Shown here one piece after another: positions 43,461 through 53,634 of a stretch of 64,000 nucleotides of DNA. The stretch is taken from assembly GCF_018866325.1 (NCBI RefSeq), contig NZ_CP076457.1:62001-126000 (forward strand). The letters run 5' to 3'. How positions within the stretch are numbered: the stretch's first letter is position 1; each line of letters starts with the position of its first letter. Position numbers and translations under genes: made by a program. Source of the stretch: Streptomyces sp. YPW6. GTDB lineage: Bacteria > Actinomycetota > Actinomycetes > Streptomycetales > Streptomycetaceae. A model generated the notes under the pieces. It worked only from the letters and a program-made list of their open reading frames with translations. It made no database searches and had not been told where the DNA came from.

Positions 43461-44086
43461 GTGTACATATTGGTGCCGGACGACCCGATGTTCATGACGC
43501 GGTTCCTGGAGATGGAAGAGCCCCTGTTCCACTCCCTGTACTACCTCCACCTTGCCAAACTGCCCGAGGTTCAGGCCGAGAAGATCCGCCGGGCCTACGA
43601 CTCCTGGGGCGACATCCAGCGGGCGATTCCAGGCCATCTGACCTGGCACACGCACAAGTCGTTCGAGATCGCCGAGTACAGCCGCCGGAGGTCGAAGGGC
43701 TACAGCCTCTACGGGCCCGAGGGTGAGCAACTGATCAGCATGTACGCGGTCGAGGTGAGCGTCGAGAGCCTGAGCAACCTGACCGAATGCCTCCGGCTGC
43801 TGGAACTGGCGGAGCTGGAGCTGCGCAGTCCGCTGGCCGAGGCGCTCGCCGAGATCAGGGAACCCGATCTGGACCGGGAGCTGGTCGACAACTACCGCCG
43901 GGTGCTGAAGGCGTTGCAGCTGTCAGCGCCTCGCGCCCTGGTGGCGGAACTGATGGGGCGGCGTCGGAGGTCTGCCTCGACGCCGCTCTGCATGCCGAGT
44001 ACGCGGACTACCGCGACCAGTTCTGCCTCGCCTTGAGCACGGGCGACTGGTGGATGTACACGATGCACCGGTCCTTGTACCTGTGA
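43461..44086 (+). CDS. Hypothetical helical protein, one frameshift
   Basis: The GTG at 43461 follows AGGAG. The protein reads YILVPDDPMFMTRFLEMEEP, then SWGDIQRAIPGHLTWHTHKS and LTECLRLLELAELELRSPLA. Near 43955 one G added to GGGG joins ALVAELMG to AASEVCLDAALHAEYADYRD, ending DWWMYTMHRSLYL. About 208 residues, helical, no recognised family. The indel is probably a sequencing artefact. Confidence 0.58.
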
Positions 44087-44150
44087 CCCGTCACGGCGGC
44101 CGCCGCCCCGCTCGGCGGCCGGAGCCCGTTTCCCCCCTTCACAGCGCTGG

Positions 44151-45943
44151 TCAGGCGCTGAGCATCGGGTGCGTCTCCAGGATCTCCTCGGATATGCCGA
44201 ACGCCCCGGTCAGGGTGAGCGCGTGCGGCTCCATGAAGCCCAGGACTTCCTCAACGGCGTCGGGCAGGCTCTCGACCTGAACAGCCGTCACCCTCCCGCG
44301 TGCCAACAGGTCCCCGCTGTTCGCGGCGATCCTGCGCAGTGCGAACAGAGCGTGCAGGGCGCGCAGGAGGTCCGCCGGGACTCCAGAGGGCGCTTGGGCG
44401 GCAGCGGTCAGCAGGGCCTCGGCGGCGAGCCGGTGCACGTGGGCATCGGCCAGGGCCACGGCGGGCGTCACCGTGGAGTTCCAGCGGGCCAGCGGTGAGG
44501 CGGCAGGCTTCCGGAGCCGGGCCTTCGCGCGGGTGTGGGAGATGCGCTCGATGTCGGCCAGGAGATCCTGGAGGAACTGGGGGTCGGTCAGCTCCCGGCT
44601 CTCGGCCGCGATCTCGCTCTCGGGCTTGAGGTCGACGCCGCCGAGCAGCATCTCGCCCCCGGCCTTCTGCATGATCACCGTGTTGTCGCCCTCGGCCGTG
44701 ATCGTGCCCTCGATGGAGGCGAGCTGGAGCGCGATCCCGTTCGCCTGGATCAGGCCCTGTGCTCCGCACCGCTCGCGGCACTCGGACATGACCGCCCTCG
44801 ACTGCCACGTGATCCACGCCTTGGTGATCGCCGTCAGCCGCTCGTACGCCTCGCGCTCCTCTCCGCCGGCCCGGTCCCACTGCCGTACCACCGAGCGCTG
44901 GAGCAGCGTGGCGGCGTAGGTCGTCGCCACGGCGTCGAGCAGCGGCGTGTGGTGCCCGCGGTGGGCGATCAGGGCACCCGCTGGCCCTTCGTCATGCCGG
45001 AGGTGTGACGGGTGTGGGCGTAGCGCATGGCGACGTGAAGCGCGTGCCGCATGACGCCGAGCCCGTGGGCGGTCATGCAGAGCTTGCCCATGGTGACCCG
45101 GCCGATGGACTCCAGGAACCGGCGGCGGGAGCTGCCGAGCGCGCTGGCGAACTTCCCGGCCGGGGTGAGGCGTCCGTGGTCGCCCTGGAGGAGAGCGTCG
45201 TACGGCAGGCGAACGTTGTCGAAGGTGGTGGCGCAGTGGTCGACGGGGCTGCTGGTCGTCTGGGGCAGCGGCCGCACCCCGATGCCCGGCAGCGGGCTGC
45301 CGTCGCCGCCGCTGAGCGGCACCAGGAACAGGAAGACGCCCTGGTCGGTGCCCTCGACGATCAGGCGGGCCGCGACGACGGCCCCCTTCGCCCCGCCGGC
45401 CGGGCCGGTGTTGGGCATGAACTTCGCCGCACCGGGGTGCGGGGTCTGCAGCACGAAGTCCCGCGCCGCCGGGTCGTACGTCGCGGTGGTCTCCATCTGC
45501 GCGGCGTCGTTGCCGTGGGCCACCTCGGTGCACAGGAACGTCCCGATGCGATCCCCCCGGACGTACTCGCCCAGGTCCCGCCCGGCCGCATCATGGTCCG
45601 CCAGGCTCCCGTGAAACAGGTTGTAGTGGATCGAGATGATCGTGGCCATGCCCGGGTCGACGGCACCGGCCCACTCATGGATCGCGGTCAGCTCGACCGG
45701 ATCGACCGCGAGCGCCTGCGGAGCCTCGACGGCTTCGTTGACGATCCGGAGCCGGTCGTAGCTCAGGCGTATTCGCTCCCGATGGGTGAGCCCTTCCCGG
45801 AAACGGAACGGGGCGGAGCTGAACAAGCTCCTCCACCGGTCGTGCGTGGTTCGCAGCTGACCGGCGAACAGGACGCCGGCGAGAGCGGCGGAAACGGGGA
45901 CAGAGGAGACGGAACCGGAAACCGGAATCTGAGAGACAGTCAC
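44151..45943 (-). CDS. Acyl-CoA oxidase family protein, one frameshift
   Basis: The protein has about 597 residues after repair. The N-terminal helical domain is followed by GTFLCTEVAHGNDAAQMETT and FVLQTPHPGAAKFMPNT, which are the FAD/substrate blocks of acyl-CoA oxidases. RYAHTRHTSGMTKGQRVP ends the first frame. Adding one C to the CCC at 44972-44974 gives LIAHRGHHTPLLDAVATTYA, and later blocks include AEGDNTVIMQKAGGEML. The enzyme oxidises acyl-CoA to enoyl-CoA with oxygen. A broken housekeeping-type gene in an otherwise perfect frame argues for a sequencing error. Confidence 0.87.
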
Positions 45944-46086
45944 ACCGGAGAAAACTAGCCTGATCGATCACGTCTGACGGCGTGAGGATCACCACGATTG
46001 AGCAGGGCGAAAACACGGTAGGTACCCGCCCCGTCACTCACTTCCACCTGCTCAGCGGCCTGTTGAACCACCCGACCGGAACACGA

Positions 46087-46129
46087 AAGGGCCGCTCCGC
46101 ACGCCGGAAACGGGTACGGAACGGCCCTT
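46087..46129. terminator. Possible terminator hairpin
   Basis: AAGGGCCG at 46087-46094 pairs with CGGCCCTT at 46122-46129, with partial inner pairing. It lies near the end of the minus-strand gene at 46194. Confidence 0.4.
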
Positions 46130-46193
46130 CGCCGTAACGGGATGCGGTGCCACCCGGGGGAAGCACCACACCCAGGGCAACAGCGTCTCCGGA

Positions 46194-46556
46194 TCACCGC
46201 CGGCCGGACGGCCCTTCGCGCAGCCGCGATCGGATTTCAGCGTCCCGCATTCCGGCGTCTCGCAGCTGCTCGAACGTTCCGACCCGCGCCGACCACCCCC
46301 GCCCATCCGGCACAGGCCGCCACCCCAGGAGCGAGTCCGGCGTGATGCTGTCGGGCCAGATCATGTAGCCGAGCATCACAAGCCCCCCCGCCGCGTGGGC
46401 GGCATCGACCGGGAAGTCGGGCCAGCCGGGCCAGTGCGTGAGGTCCTCCTCCGCGAGGAGCTCACTGCTGCCCCAACGCACCACGCGCAGGATGTAGCCG
46501 CTGTCCGCAGCCGTGCACGTGGCCGCCAGATCCCGGCGGGCGCTCTCAGTCGTCAT
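46194..46556 (-). CDS. Hypothetical small protein
   Basis: The 120-residue protein starts MTTESARRDLAATCTAADSG, then ILRVVRWGSSELLAEEDL and WARVG-like SARVGTFEQLRDAGMRDAEI. Soluble and unrecognised; similar lone proteins occur in Streptomyces. The start is the only ATG in a good position. Confidence 0.6.
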   Translation of the reverse strand: MTTESARRDLAATCTAADSGYILRVVRWGSSELLAEEDLTHWPGWPDFPVDAAHAAGGLVMLGYMIWPDSITPDSLLGWRPVPDGRGWSARVGTFEQLRDAGMRDAEIRSRLREGPSGRR

Positions 46557-46729
46557 GCGAAGACGCCGAGGGCTGTCCCGCAATCCCTGCCGGGGCGCAC
46601 GACGACAGCTACGGCGCCTCGCCGCGTTGTCGACACCCGAATACATCCAGTATGCGGACGTCCCTCCGCCCTGCGATGCACCGCATCTGACGCCGCGCGC
46701 TGATCCGGCAGGGATGACGGGACAGCCCT

Positions 46730-48336
46730 TAGCTTGATCTTTAACCTGTGCGGCGTGGGCGAGGAGAAGTGGACTTCTTCGCATTCGATTTCGTGATGCC
46801 CGTTTTGCGGACTGTGTGGACGTCGTGGCGTGGGGTCGGCCGGGTGTTCTTGCGTCCGGGTGGTCGTCCGGGACCGGGGCGGGAGGATTTCGGTGCTCCG
46901 GCGGGACAGACGGCCTTCGGGCGGAGGTGCCGGAAGTCGCGGCGGACTCGGGCAGGGGTGAGTCTGTCGGTCGGGGCCGGTTTCTCCCAAGGGGGCGAAG
47001 GTCAGCGGCGAGCGGGCGGGCGAGCCGGAACTGGGTGAAGGCCGCGAGGATCAGCCAGGTCCAGCGGTCGGCGGCCTCCGGGGTTCGGATCCTCGGACAG
47101 GTCCAGCCCAGGGTCTGCTTGAACAGGCGGAAGGTGTGCTCGATGTCGAAGCGCCGCAGGAAGGCTTGCCAGAGCAGGTCGACCTGGGCTGCGGTGGCGT
47201 CGGTGCCCGACCACCACAGCCATACCGGCTTGGGGGTGGCACCGCTGGGCAGGCGCTCGACCTTCAGGAGGATCACGGTGCCCTCGATCACCGGCAGCGC
47301 ACCCAGCTGGGCGGTCCAGGGGAGCGATGGGTCAGCCTCGGTGGAGCCGGTCCCAGGCCCGGGCGGCTGCGACGCCGTAGAGGCGGGTCTCGGTCACGGT
47401 CGCCGCGTCAGGGGTGTTCCAGGTGGCGGGGTCGCCGAACACGAACTCGCCACCGTGGCGGGACGGGCAGCCCCGGGTGCCGGGCTCACGGGGTGGTGCA
47501 GCGCGACGCAGGACGCGGTCCGAGCGCATCCGGCCCAGCACCTGCACCGGCAGATCCTGAGCAGGAAGGCCAGACGGGGCACGTCGTAACCGGCGTCCAC
47601 CACGATCAGGATGTCCGGGTCGCCGCCTCCCCACTGCCCGGCGCTGACGAGCCGCTCGACCAGTTCACGCATCTGCCCAGCGGTGACCGTGGCGGCGTCG
47701 TCACCCGGGGCGAGACGCAGTGCGTCCAACGGAGCGGTCCACGAGCTGCGGCCCGTCTCCAGTGCGCAGATCACCGAGTACAGCCAGCCGGGGACGGGAA
47801 TGTGCTGGTCCTTGCCGCGTCCGTAGGTGTGGCACAGGATCCGTTGTGGTGAGGTGTGCGCGTCGGGCCGCAGCCAGCAGGTGATGTCGGCGGCCAGCAC
47901 CAGCCGCCCGTCCGCCGCCCGCGGCAAAGGCACCGCGGCCAGGGCCCGACGCAGCCGGGCCACCTCCCCCCTGCCGGCGGCCAGGGCGTCGCAGAGCCCG
48001 CCGTGCCCACGACGGTGTTCGCCCACCAGCGACAGCTCCACCAGCGACCTGACCGGGCCGACCGCACACAGCACGGCATCCGCCAGCTCGAACAGAGCGT
48101 CCGCACGTCTGGTCAAACAGGAGTAGAACTCGCCCCGGAAGCGTGACAGTTCCTCGAACGGATCCTGCCGGACAGCTTGATGCAGCACACTCATCCCACG
48201 GCCTTCGTGCTGAGCGTGTGTGTTCCTTGGTCGGAGCACATGCTCAGCCGAAGGCCGTCTGCACGTACGGCAGTTACCAGACCGGATGATCAAGTACGAG
48301 AGGCCGTTCGACGCCCGAGGCTAAAGATCAAGTTAG
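46730..48336 (-). mobile_element. IS701-like element (NF041680-type transposase)
   Basis: The ends are inverted repeats: left CTTAGCTTGATCTTTAACC, and right, on the complementary strand, CTCTAACTTGATCTTTAGCC. The element is about 1.6 kb and contains one transposase gene on the minus strand. Confidence 0.8.
46734..48194 (-). pseudogene. IS701-like transposase with frameshifts
   Basis: It begins MSVLHQAVRQDPFEELSRFR and continues LVLAADITCWLRPDAHTSPQ, then DPDILIVVDAGYDVPRLAFL. One added C at about 47560 joins this to QDLPVQVLGRMRSDRVLRRA. Later blocks are PVIEGTVILLKVERLPSGAT and RRFDIEHTFRLFKQTLGWT with DRWTWLILAAFTQFRLARPL. A second frame change lies near 47330. Whether it is truly broken or only mis-sequenced is unclear. 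Confidence 0.83.
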
Positions 48337-48431
48337 AGGGGGCCGCGCGTCAAACACAGTCACCCCCTGTGGCGCGATTCGTGGGATGTATGTCGTTGAC
48401 GCCATTGCACTGGTTCCCCGAGGGTGGAGGC

Positions 48432-49430
48432 ATGACGGAGCGCAGCGTTGTTTTCATGATCTATGAGGGGTTTCAGCCTCTCGACCTCGTCGGCCCCCAC
48501 GAGGTGTTCCAGCACGCCAGGCGGTTGGCGGGCGGGTATCGATGCCAGGTGGTAGCGCCTCGTTCCGGGGCTGTGCAGGCGGCGAGCGGACTTCCGGTCC
48601 ACGCCGAGTACGGGGTGGACGACCTGGATCCTGAAAGTGTCGACACGTTGGTCTTGGCCGGCGGCAAGGGAGTCGACCGGGCGTGCCTTGATGCGGGGCT
48701 GACCGGGTGGATCCGGGAGGCCGGGGCGAGCGCGCGCCGCGTAACCTCGGTGTGCAGCGGGGTGTTCCTGCTGGCTGCCGCCGGACTCCTCGATGGGCGC
48801 AGGGTCACCACTCATTGGGCCCGGGAGCAGCAGCTCATCAGGGAGCATCCGGAGGTTGATGTCGACTGCGAGCCCATCTTCATCCGGGACGGGCGTGTGT
48901 GGACATCGGCCGGTGTCACCGCCGGGATGGATCTCGCCCTGGCGCTCGTGGAGGACGATCTGGGGCGGGGGATCGCCCGTGCTGTTGCACGCGAGATGGT
49001 CATGTTCCTGCGCAGGCCCGGCGGTCAGTCCCAGTTCAGCGTGGCGCTGTGGTCGAAAGAGCCGGCGACCGACCCGGTCCGTGCCGCGGTGTCAGCGATT
49101 CATGCCGATCCCGGTGCTCGGCACGGAATCGCCGAACTTGCGCAGAACGCGCGGCTCAGTCCGCGTCATCTGCAGCGCCGGTTCACCGCCGAACTGGGTA
49201 TGCCGCCAGCCTCGTACGTGGAACGCGTACGCGTCGAGGCCGCCCAGCGCGCGCTCGCCGAGGGCCACGACCCGGTCGAGGCCATCGCCCGGCGCTGCGG
49301 CTTCGGCACCGCCGAGACACTGCGCCGCACCTTCCACCGTCACCTGGGCATTGCGCCCTCCGACTACCGGGCCCGTTTCCGGTCCACCACCTCCGCTGCG
49401 GAACCGCAACAGGAACAGGAACATTCATGA
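48432..49430 (+). CDS. GlxA-type AraC regulator with DJ-1/PfpI domain
   Basis: The 332-residue protein has an N-terminal DJ-1/PfpI domain (VVFMIYEGFQPLDLVGPHEV ... RVTSVCSGVFLLAAAGLLDG, with the nucleophile-elbow Cys). A C-terminal AraC DNA-binding domain follows (LAQNARLSPRHLQRRFTAEL and VEAIARRCGFGTAETLRRTF). The ATG at 48432 follows GGAGG. The stop overlaps the next gene, so it probably controls or works with that DJ-1 protein. Confidence 0.93.
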   Translation: MTERSVVFMIYEGFQPLDLVGPHEVFQHARRLAGGYRCQVVAPRSGAVQAASGLPVHAEYGVDDLDPESVDTLVLAGGKGVDRACLDAGLTGWIREAGASARRVTSVCSGVFLLAAAGLLDGRRVTTHWAREQQLIREHPEVDVDCEPIFIRDGRVWTSAGVTAGMDLALALVEDDLGRGIARAVAREMVMFLRRPGGQSQFSVALWSKEPATDPVRAAVSAIHADPGARHGIAELAQNARLSPRHLQRRFTAELGMPPASYVERVRVEAAQRALAEGHDPVEAIARRCGFGTAETLRRTFHRHLGIAPSDYRARFRSTTSAAEPQQEQEHS

Positions 49431-50035
49431 CCACCTACGGGCTGCTGATCTTCAACAATGCCGAGGAGCTGGACTTCGTCGGCCCCTGGGAGGTGTTCAC
49501 CGCCTCCTCGATGCTGCGCGACGGCAGGGACACCGCCGTCCTCATCTCCGAGAAGCCCGAGCCTGTGCGCTGCGGCAAAGGGATGCGTGTCCTGCCAGAC
49601 CACACATTCGGCGACCACCCGCCCCTCGACGTACTGCTGGTCCCGGGCGGACGCGGGGCTCGCGAGACAGAACCGTACAACCCGGTCGTCACCGACTGGA
49701 TCACCCGAACCGCGGCGCAGGCCTCCTGGGTCAGCAGCGTGTGCACCGGTGCGGTGCTCATTCACGCCGCTGGTCCCGCGCGCGGGCGGCGCGTCGCCAC
49801 CCACCGGAGCCACGAGGACGAGCTTGAGGCTCTCGGTGACGTCACCGTCGTCCGTGACGCCCGGTACGTCGTGGACGGAAATCTGGTCACCAGCCAGGGA
49901 GTCTCCGCCGGGATCGACAGCGCCCTGTGGCTGGTGGGCCAAATGCACGGGCGCGAGCACGCCCGCGCGGTACGCCAGTACATCCAGTACGATCCTGCGC
50001 CGCCCTACCTCGCCGACGAACCCATCGTCGGCTGA
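49427..50035 (+). CDS. DJ-1/PfpI-family protein (isonitrile-hydratase-like)
   Basis: The 202-residue protein starts MTTYGLLIFNNAEELDFVGP and has VLLVPGGRGARE and WVSSVCTGAVLIHAAGPARG with the conserved Cys and the following His-rich turn (RRVATHRSHEDEL). The start ATG overlaps the regulator stop (ATGA), so expression is coupled. It may be a hydrolase or hydratase of small molecules; the substrate is unknown. Confidence 0.9.
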   Translation: MTTYGLLIFNNAEELDFVGPWEVFTASSMLRDGRDTAVLISEKPEPVRCGKGMRVLPDHTFGDHPPLDVLLVPGGRGARETEPYNPVVTDWITRTAAQASWVSSVCTGAVLIHAAGPARGRRVATHRSHEDELEALGDVTVVRDARYVVDGNLVTSQGVSAGIDSALWLVGQMHGREHARAVRQYIQYDPAPPYLADEPIVG

Positions 50036-50091
50036 CCGGAACCGGCAGCCGCGCTCGGCCCCAGGCAACCAGGCCGAGGGCGGCGACCTCA

Positions 50092-50395
50092 TGTGGGTCG
50101 TCGACCCGCCCGTCACACGCCCCGGCCCCACCCCGCCGCCGCGGAAGCTCCACCTCATCTACCGCCTCCACATCACCCCGAGGTCCGCGCCACCCTCGCC
50201 GAGGTCGAACTGGACGAACTGCCCGACGGCAGCCACGAGACCGGTGTCATCGAGTGGGTCGACTACCGCAAGACCGCCGAACTGCCGATCTTCCCGCCCA
50301 TTGGGGCCGCCCTCGCCGCTCTGCCCGATCCCCCCGCCACCGTCACCGACGCCGCCCTCGAAGCCGTCACCGACGACAACTACATCTGGGTCTGA
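50092..50395 (+). pseudogene. NUDIX hydrolase C-terminal remnant
   Basis: The frame reads MWVVDPPVTRPGPTPPPRKL, then HLIYRLHIT. After one added C (near 50182) it continues PEVRATLAEVELDELPDGSH and ETGVIEWVDYRKTAELPIFP, as in the C-terminal half of NUDIX enzymes. The catalytic NUDIX box is absent, so the 5' part is lost. Confidence 0.6.
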
Positions 50396-50482
50396 TCAGC
50401 CTGCCCGACGCCGGACCGGCGGCCGCCGCCTCGCCGGTCCGGCCTTCTCCCATGCCATGAGGCAATGCCGCCGCCTGGACAG

Positions 50483-50983
50483 TCACAGTGCGGCGGGTCG
50501 GCAGAAGCGGCGGATCAGTTCTGCCTGTTCGGGAAAACGCTCCAGGAGGTCGGCTTCCTGGCCGAGCGTCATGTCGGCGTAGTCGAATCCGGGTGCCACG
50601 GCTTCGCTGATCAGGCCGTGGTCGCCCTGGGTGAGGTGGGACGCCTTCCAGACTCCACCGGGGACGGCGAGCGTGAGGAGTTGGCCCCGGTGAGGGTCCT
50701 GGCCGAGCACGGCGGTGCGGTGGCGGCCGTCGGGATACAGGAGGTGATAGGTGATCGCTTCCCCGTGGTGGTGAAAGTGCAGGATGTCCGACTGGTTGAG
50801 ATGCCAGTGGCCTACGGGCGATCCGCGCGTCAGCAGGTAGTGGATCGACGTCAGCGTGTACCGGTCGCCCGCCGGGGTGGAGATACGCGGGCGGTGATCG
50901 GCCTGGAACGTCCGGCGGAAATACCCGCCCTCCACGTGCTCCTCCAGGCCGAGCGCCTCGATCCAATGCTCAGCGGTGATCAT
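50483..50983 (-). CDS. Cupin-superfamily protein (DUF985)
   Basis: The 166-residue protein starts MITAEHWIEALGLEEHVEGG and has the DUF985 blocks YFRRTFQAD, TSIHYLLTRGSPVGHWHLNQ, DILHFHHHGEAITYHLLYPD and APGFDYADM. The cupin fold is a beta-barrel, usually metal-binding; the function of the family is unknown. Complete frame. Confidence 0.9.
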   Translation of the reverse strand: MITAEHWIEALGLEEHVEGGYFRRTFQADHRPRISTPAGDRYTLTSIHYLLTRGSPVGHWHLNQSDILHFHHHGEAITYHLLYPDGRHRTAVLGQDPHRGQLLTLAVPGGVWKASHLTQGDHGLISEAVAPGFDYADMTLGQEADLLERFPEQAELIRRFCRPAAL

Positions 50984-51989
50984 GCGATCCTCCTCCGAAC
51001 GGCCGCCCGGAGGAGGACTCGACTACGCGGTCGTCCTCAGGTGGCAGCGGGCGTACGGGCGAAGGCGGGGGTGCGGGGAGTGTCCGGGTGCTCACGCCAC
51101 CGAGGCTACGGGCAACGCGGGGGCCTGTCCCGGAGAGCTGGAAGCCACCGAGCAGCGGCGCGGCACACTGCGGAGTGGCGCCTCGGTGCCCCGGTGCCTC
51201 GATCAACCATGGTCCGCCATTGTTCCCGGCAACACCGGGCCTCACTCGCCAGGGAGCCTCCGGCCCGGCCGGCTCGTACGAACATGTTGAGACCGTCGAC
51301 CCCCAGCTATCGCCGCTCGACGTGTGGGGGCAGGGCTGTGTCCACGGCTGAGACGGTTCCGCCGATCAGCTGAAATGGTCCGCGAACTCGACCTGCGCCC
51401 CGGCACGACGAGTACGACGTGGCTACCGGCATCGACGCGGCCGGATGGGCGTGCGGCTGCGGCGGAGGTCTGGCGGGACGAAGTTCCTGCCGTGGTACGA
51501 GGAGCAGTTGGCCGGCGCGACGGATACCGGCGAGCGCGCGCAGTGCAGGAGCTGACTGACGACAGGTGGCCGAGTAGCCGGCTCAGGTGGTGAGCAGTTC
51601 GGCGATCTCATGGGCGAGCTCCGGGCCGAGCGAGCCCCAGCCGTCCTTGTAGCCGTACGCACTCCCCAGACTGCGGGCGTCGTAGTCGCCGTTCAGGATG
51701 TCTATGTCGGTGGGGGTGATGAGCGACGGGTGGAGGACGCCGGCCCCGGTGCAGCGGCGTTCACGCCGCTGAGTGGAAGCGCTCGCGCCGGTCCCGGTTG
51801 GCAGGCGGGAGGCTCCTCCATGGAAAACGGCTTCACCCACTGCAAGGTCATAGAGCGGGTGACACGGTGAACGAGCACCAGTGGTCGCGGCCCGCCCGCC
51901 TACCGACGAGCAGCCGGTCGACCGGCCGGACAGAAGGAACAGGAAACTACAGCATCGGCCGGTGACTGCGTGCACGTTCTGCCGCCCTC
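50984..51989. other. About 1 kb without an intact gene
   Basis: A minus-strand frame ending at 51583 has a plausible C-terminus (GSAYGYKDGWGSLGPELAHE) but no recognisable start. A plus-strand bit near 51375 (MVRELDLRPG) recalls methyltransferase openings. Both are probably decayed gene ends. Confidence 0.4.
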
Positions 51990-52164
51990 AGAACCCCTCC
52001 TGCTGCGCCCGGGGTGGTAGGCCAGTTGGAGCAGCGCGAATGTCCCTGTGTCTCCCCCAGCATCCGGGTGCCACTTGCGTGCCGCGGCCTTGTAGAGCTG
52101 CTGGGCTGTGCGTTCGTCCGAGGCCGTCACTTGGGCGAGTTCGCTCAGCAGGGGGTGGATCCTT
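51990..52164 (-). pseudogene. DnaJ-like domain fragment
   Basis: The minus strand reads LLSELAQVTASDERTAQQLY, KAAARKWHPDAGGDTGTFAL, LQLAYH. It carries the HPD motif of J-domains. It is cut at 52165 by the IS5-type element, and only the C-terminal part remains. Confidence 0.5.
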
Positions 52165-53010
52165 GAGCCTTTTCCAAGCTGGCGGCGTTGACCACGAGTT
52201 GGCCGGTCCTGCGTAACGACGAAGCTCCTGGTAGATGGGTTCTCGACCAAGATCACCCGTGTCCGCCAGGAGCTTCGTGTGCTTGTCTACCCGTCGTGGA
52301 TCGATCTGTCCACCCGCACCCTGCCGCTCCTGACCGGGCAACTGACAGCCAGGCGGAGGGAGATCGGCACACGGTGGCTGCGGCTTCCCTCAGCGCGACA
52401 GGCTCTGCCGGCCCTGGCCCACCTGCGGTGCGGTGACACCTACGCACAGCTCGCGGCCGGTTTCGGCATCGGGATCGCAACCGCCTTCCGCTACATACGC
52501 GAGGCCGTCGACATCCTGGCCACCCTCGCCCCGGCCCTGGCCGAGGCGATCAAGGCGACCCGGGCGAAGGCGTTCGTCATCCTCGACGGCACCCTGCTGC
52601 CGATCGACCGGACCGCCACAGACACCCCGTACTACTCCGGGAAACACCAGCGCCACGGCATGAACGTCCAGGTCCTCATGGACCCGCTCGGACGACTGCT
52701 CTGGGCCTCGCCCGCGCTTCCCGGCTCCACTCACGCTCACCGCCGCGCGCCAGCACGGGACCATCGAAGCCCTCGCTGAAGCGGGACTCACATGCTGGGC
52801 TGACAAGGCATACCAAGGTGCCGGCGGAACCGTCCGAGTCCCGTTTCGTGGCCGCCGTCTCAAGCGATGGAAGCGCCGTCACAACACCACCCACGCCAAG
52901 ATCCGCTGCCTCGGCGAGCAGGCCATCGCCACCCTCAAGGGCTGGCGGCTCCTGCGGAAACTCCGCTGCAGCACCAACCGCATCACCGACGTGGTGAAGG
53001 CCGTCCTCGT
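52165..53010 (+). mobile_element. IS5-type element, copy 2 (right end missing)
   Basis: The left end GAGCCTTTTCCAAGCTGG matches the terminal repeat of copy 1 at 8328-9214. Similarity stops at about 53010, before the right terminal repeat, so the element cannot move by itself. Confidence 0.82.
52279..53010 (+). pseudogene. IS5-type transposase, frameshifted and right-truncated
   Basis: It begins MLVYPSWIDLSTRTLPLLTG and continues YAQLAAGFGIGIATAFRYIR, VILDGTLLPIDRTA and RLLWASPALPGSTHA. The frame then shifts near 52735 and continues AARQHGTIEALAEAGLTCWA with GEQAIATLKGWRLLRKLRCS. The shift is not at a simple G run, so it may be a real mutation. Confidence 0.82.
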
Positions 53011-53229
53011 CTACTGGCGGGAGGAGGTTATTCCGACCGTGCGCTATTCCCCGATATCGCTCGCCCCGACTGGTGAATCCGAGTACGTGACGCCGGGGCT
53101 CTGAGCTCTACCCGGGGTGGATGGATCCCAGGCGGCGAATCGACGAGGAGGCATCCTGCGGTGACCGCCTTCCCCAGAGCAGTTGTCGCGGGGTGGCCCG
53201 GCGGCAGGCTCAGCCGGGCCAGCCCGCTG

Positions 53230-53634
53230 TCAGCGAGTGTTGGCACGTTTTTCGAGGCGGGTGCCGTGGCGAAGGGCGATCGACATCAGGTCGCTGGGGG
53301 CGTCCAGCTCCAGGCGGTGCCAGCGACCACGGGGGACGATCACGGCGGTGCCTGGCTGCAACTGCACCATGTCCTCGGTGTCGTCGGGCCTGGCGGGACG
53401 GAAGTAGAGGCGGACACCGCCGGTCAGGCAGCAGACCGCCTCCTCGGCCTGCGGGTGCATCTCCCAGCGGTCGGCGTGAACGTCGACGTCGGTCTCCACG
53501 TGGAACGTCGCGAGCTGCCAGGCGCCGGAGTCACTGTTCGTCATCCGCCGTTCGGCGGCTCGGACATCGCCGTCGGGATGGATGTGCAGCGCCGCGGCGA
53601 AGAGGTCGATGGGTGAGAGGGGTGTTGTCGTCAT
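53230..53634 (-). CDS. Cupin-domain protein
   Basis: The 134-residue protein starts MTTTPLSPIDLFAAALHIHP and has a cupin core with the metal-ligand pattern MHPQAEEAVCCLTGGVRLYF and PGTAVIVPRGRWHRLE. The start ATG overlaps the stop of the upstream MFS gene (ATGA). It forms one transcription unit with the exporter and may act on the same compound. Confidence 0.88.
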   Translation of the reverse strand: MTTTPLSPIDLFAAALHIHPDGDVRAAERRMTNSDSGAWQLATFHVETDVDVHADRWEMHPQAEEAVCCLTGGVRLYFRPARPDDTEDMVQLQPGTAVIVPRGRWHRLELDAPSDLMSIALRHGTRLEKRANTR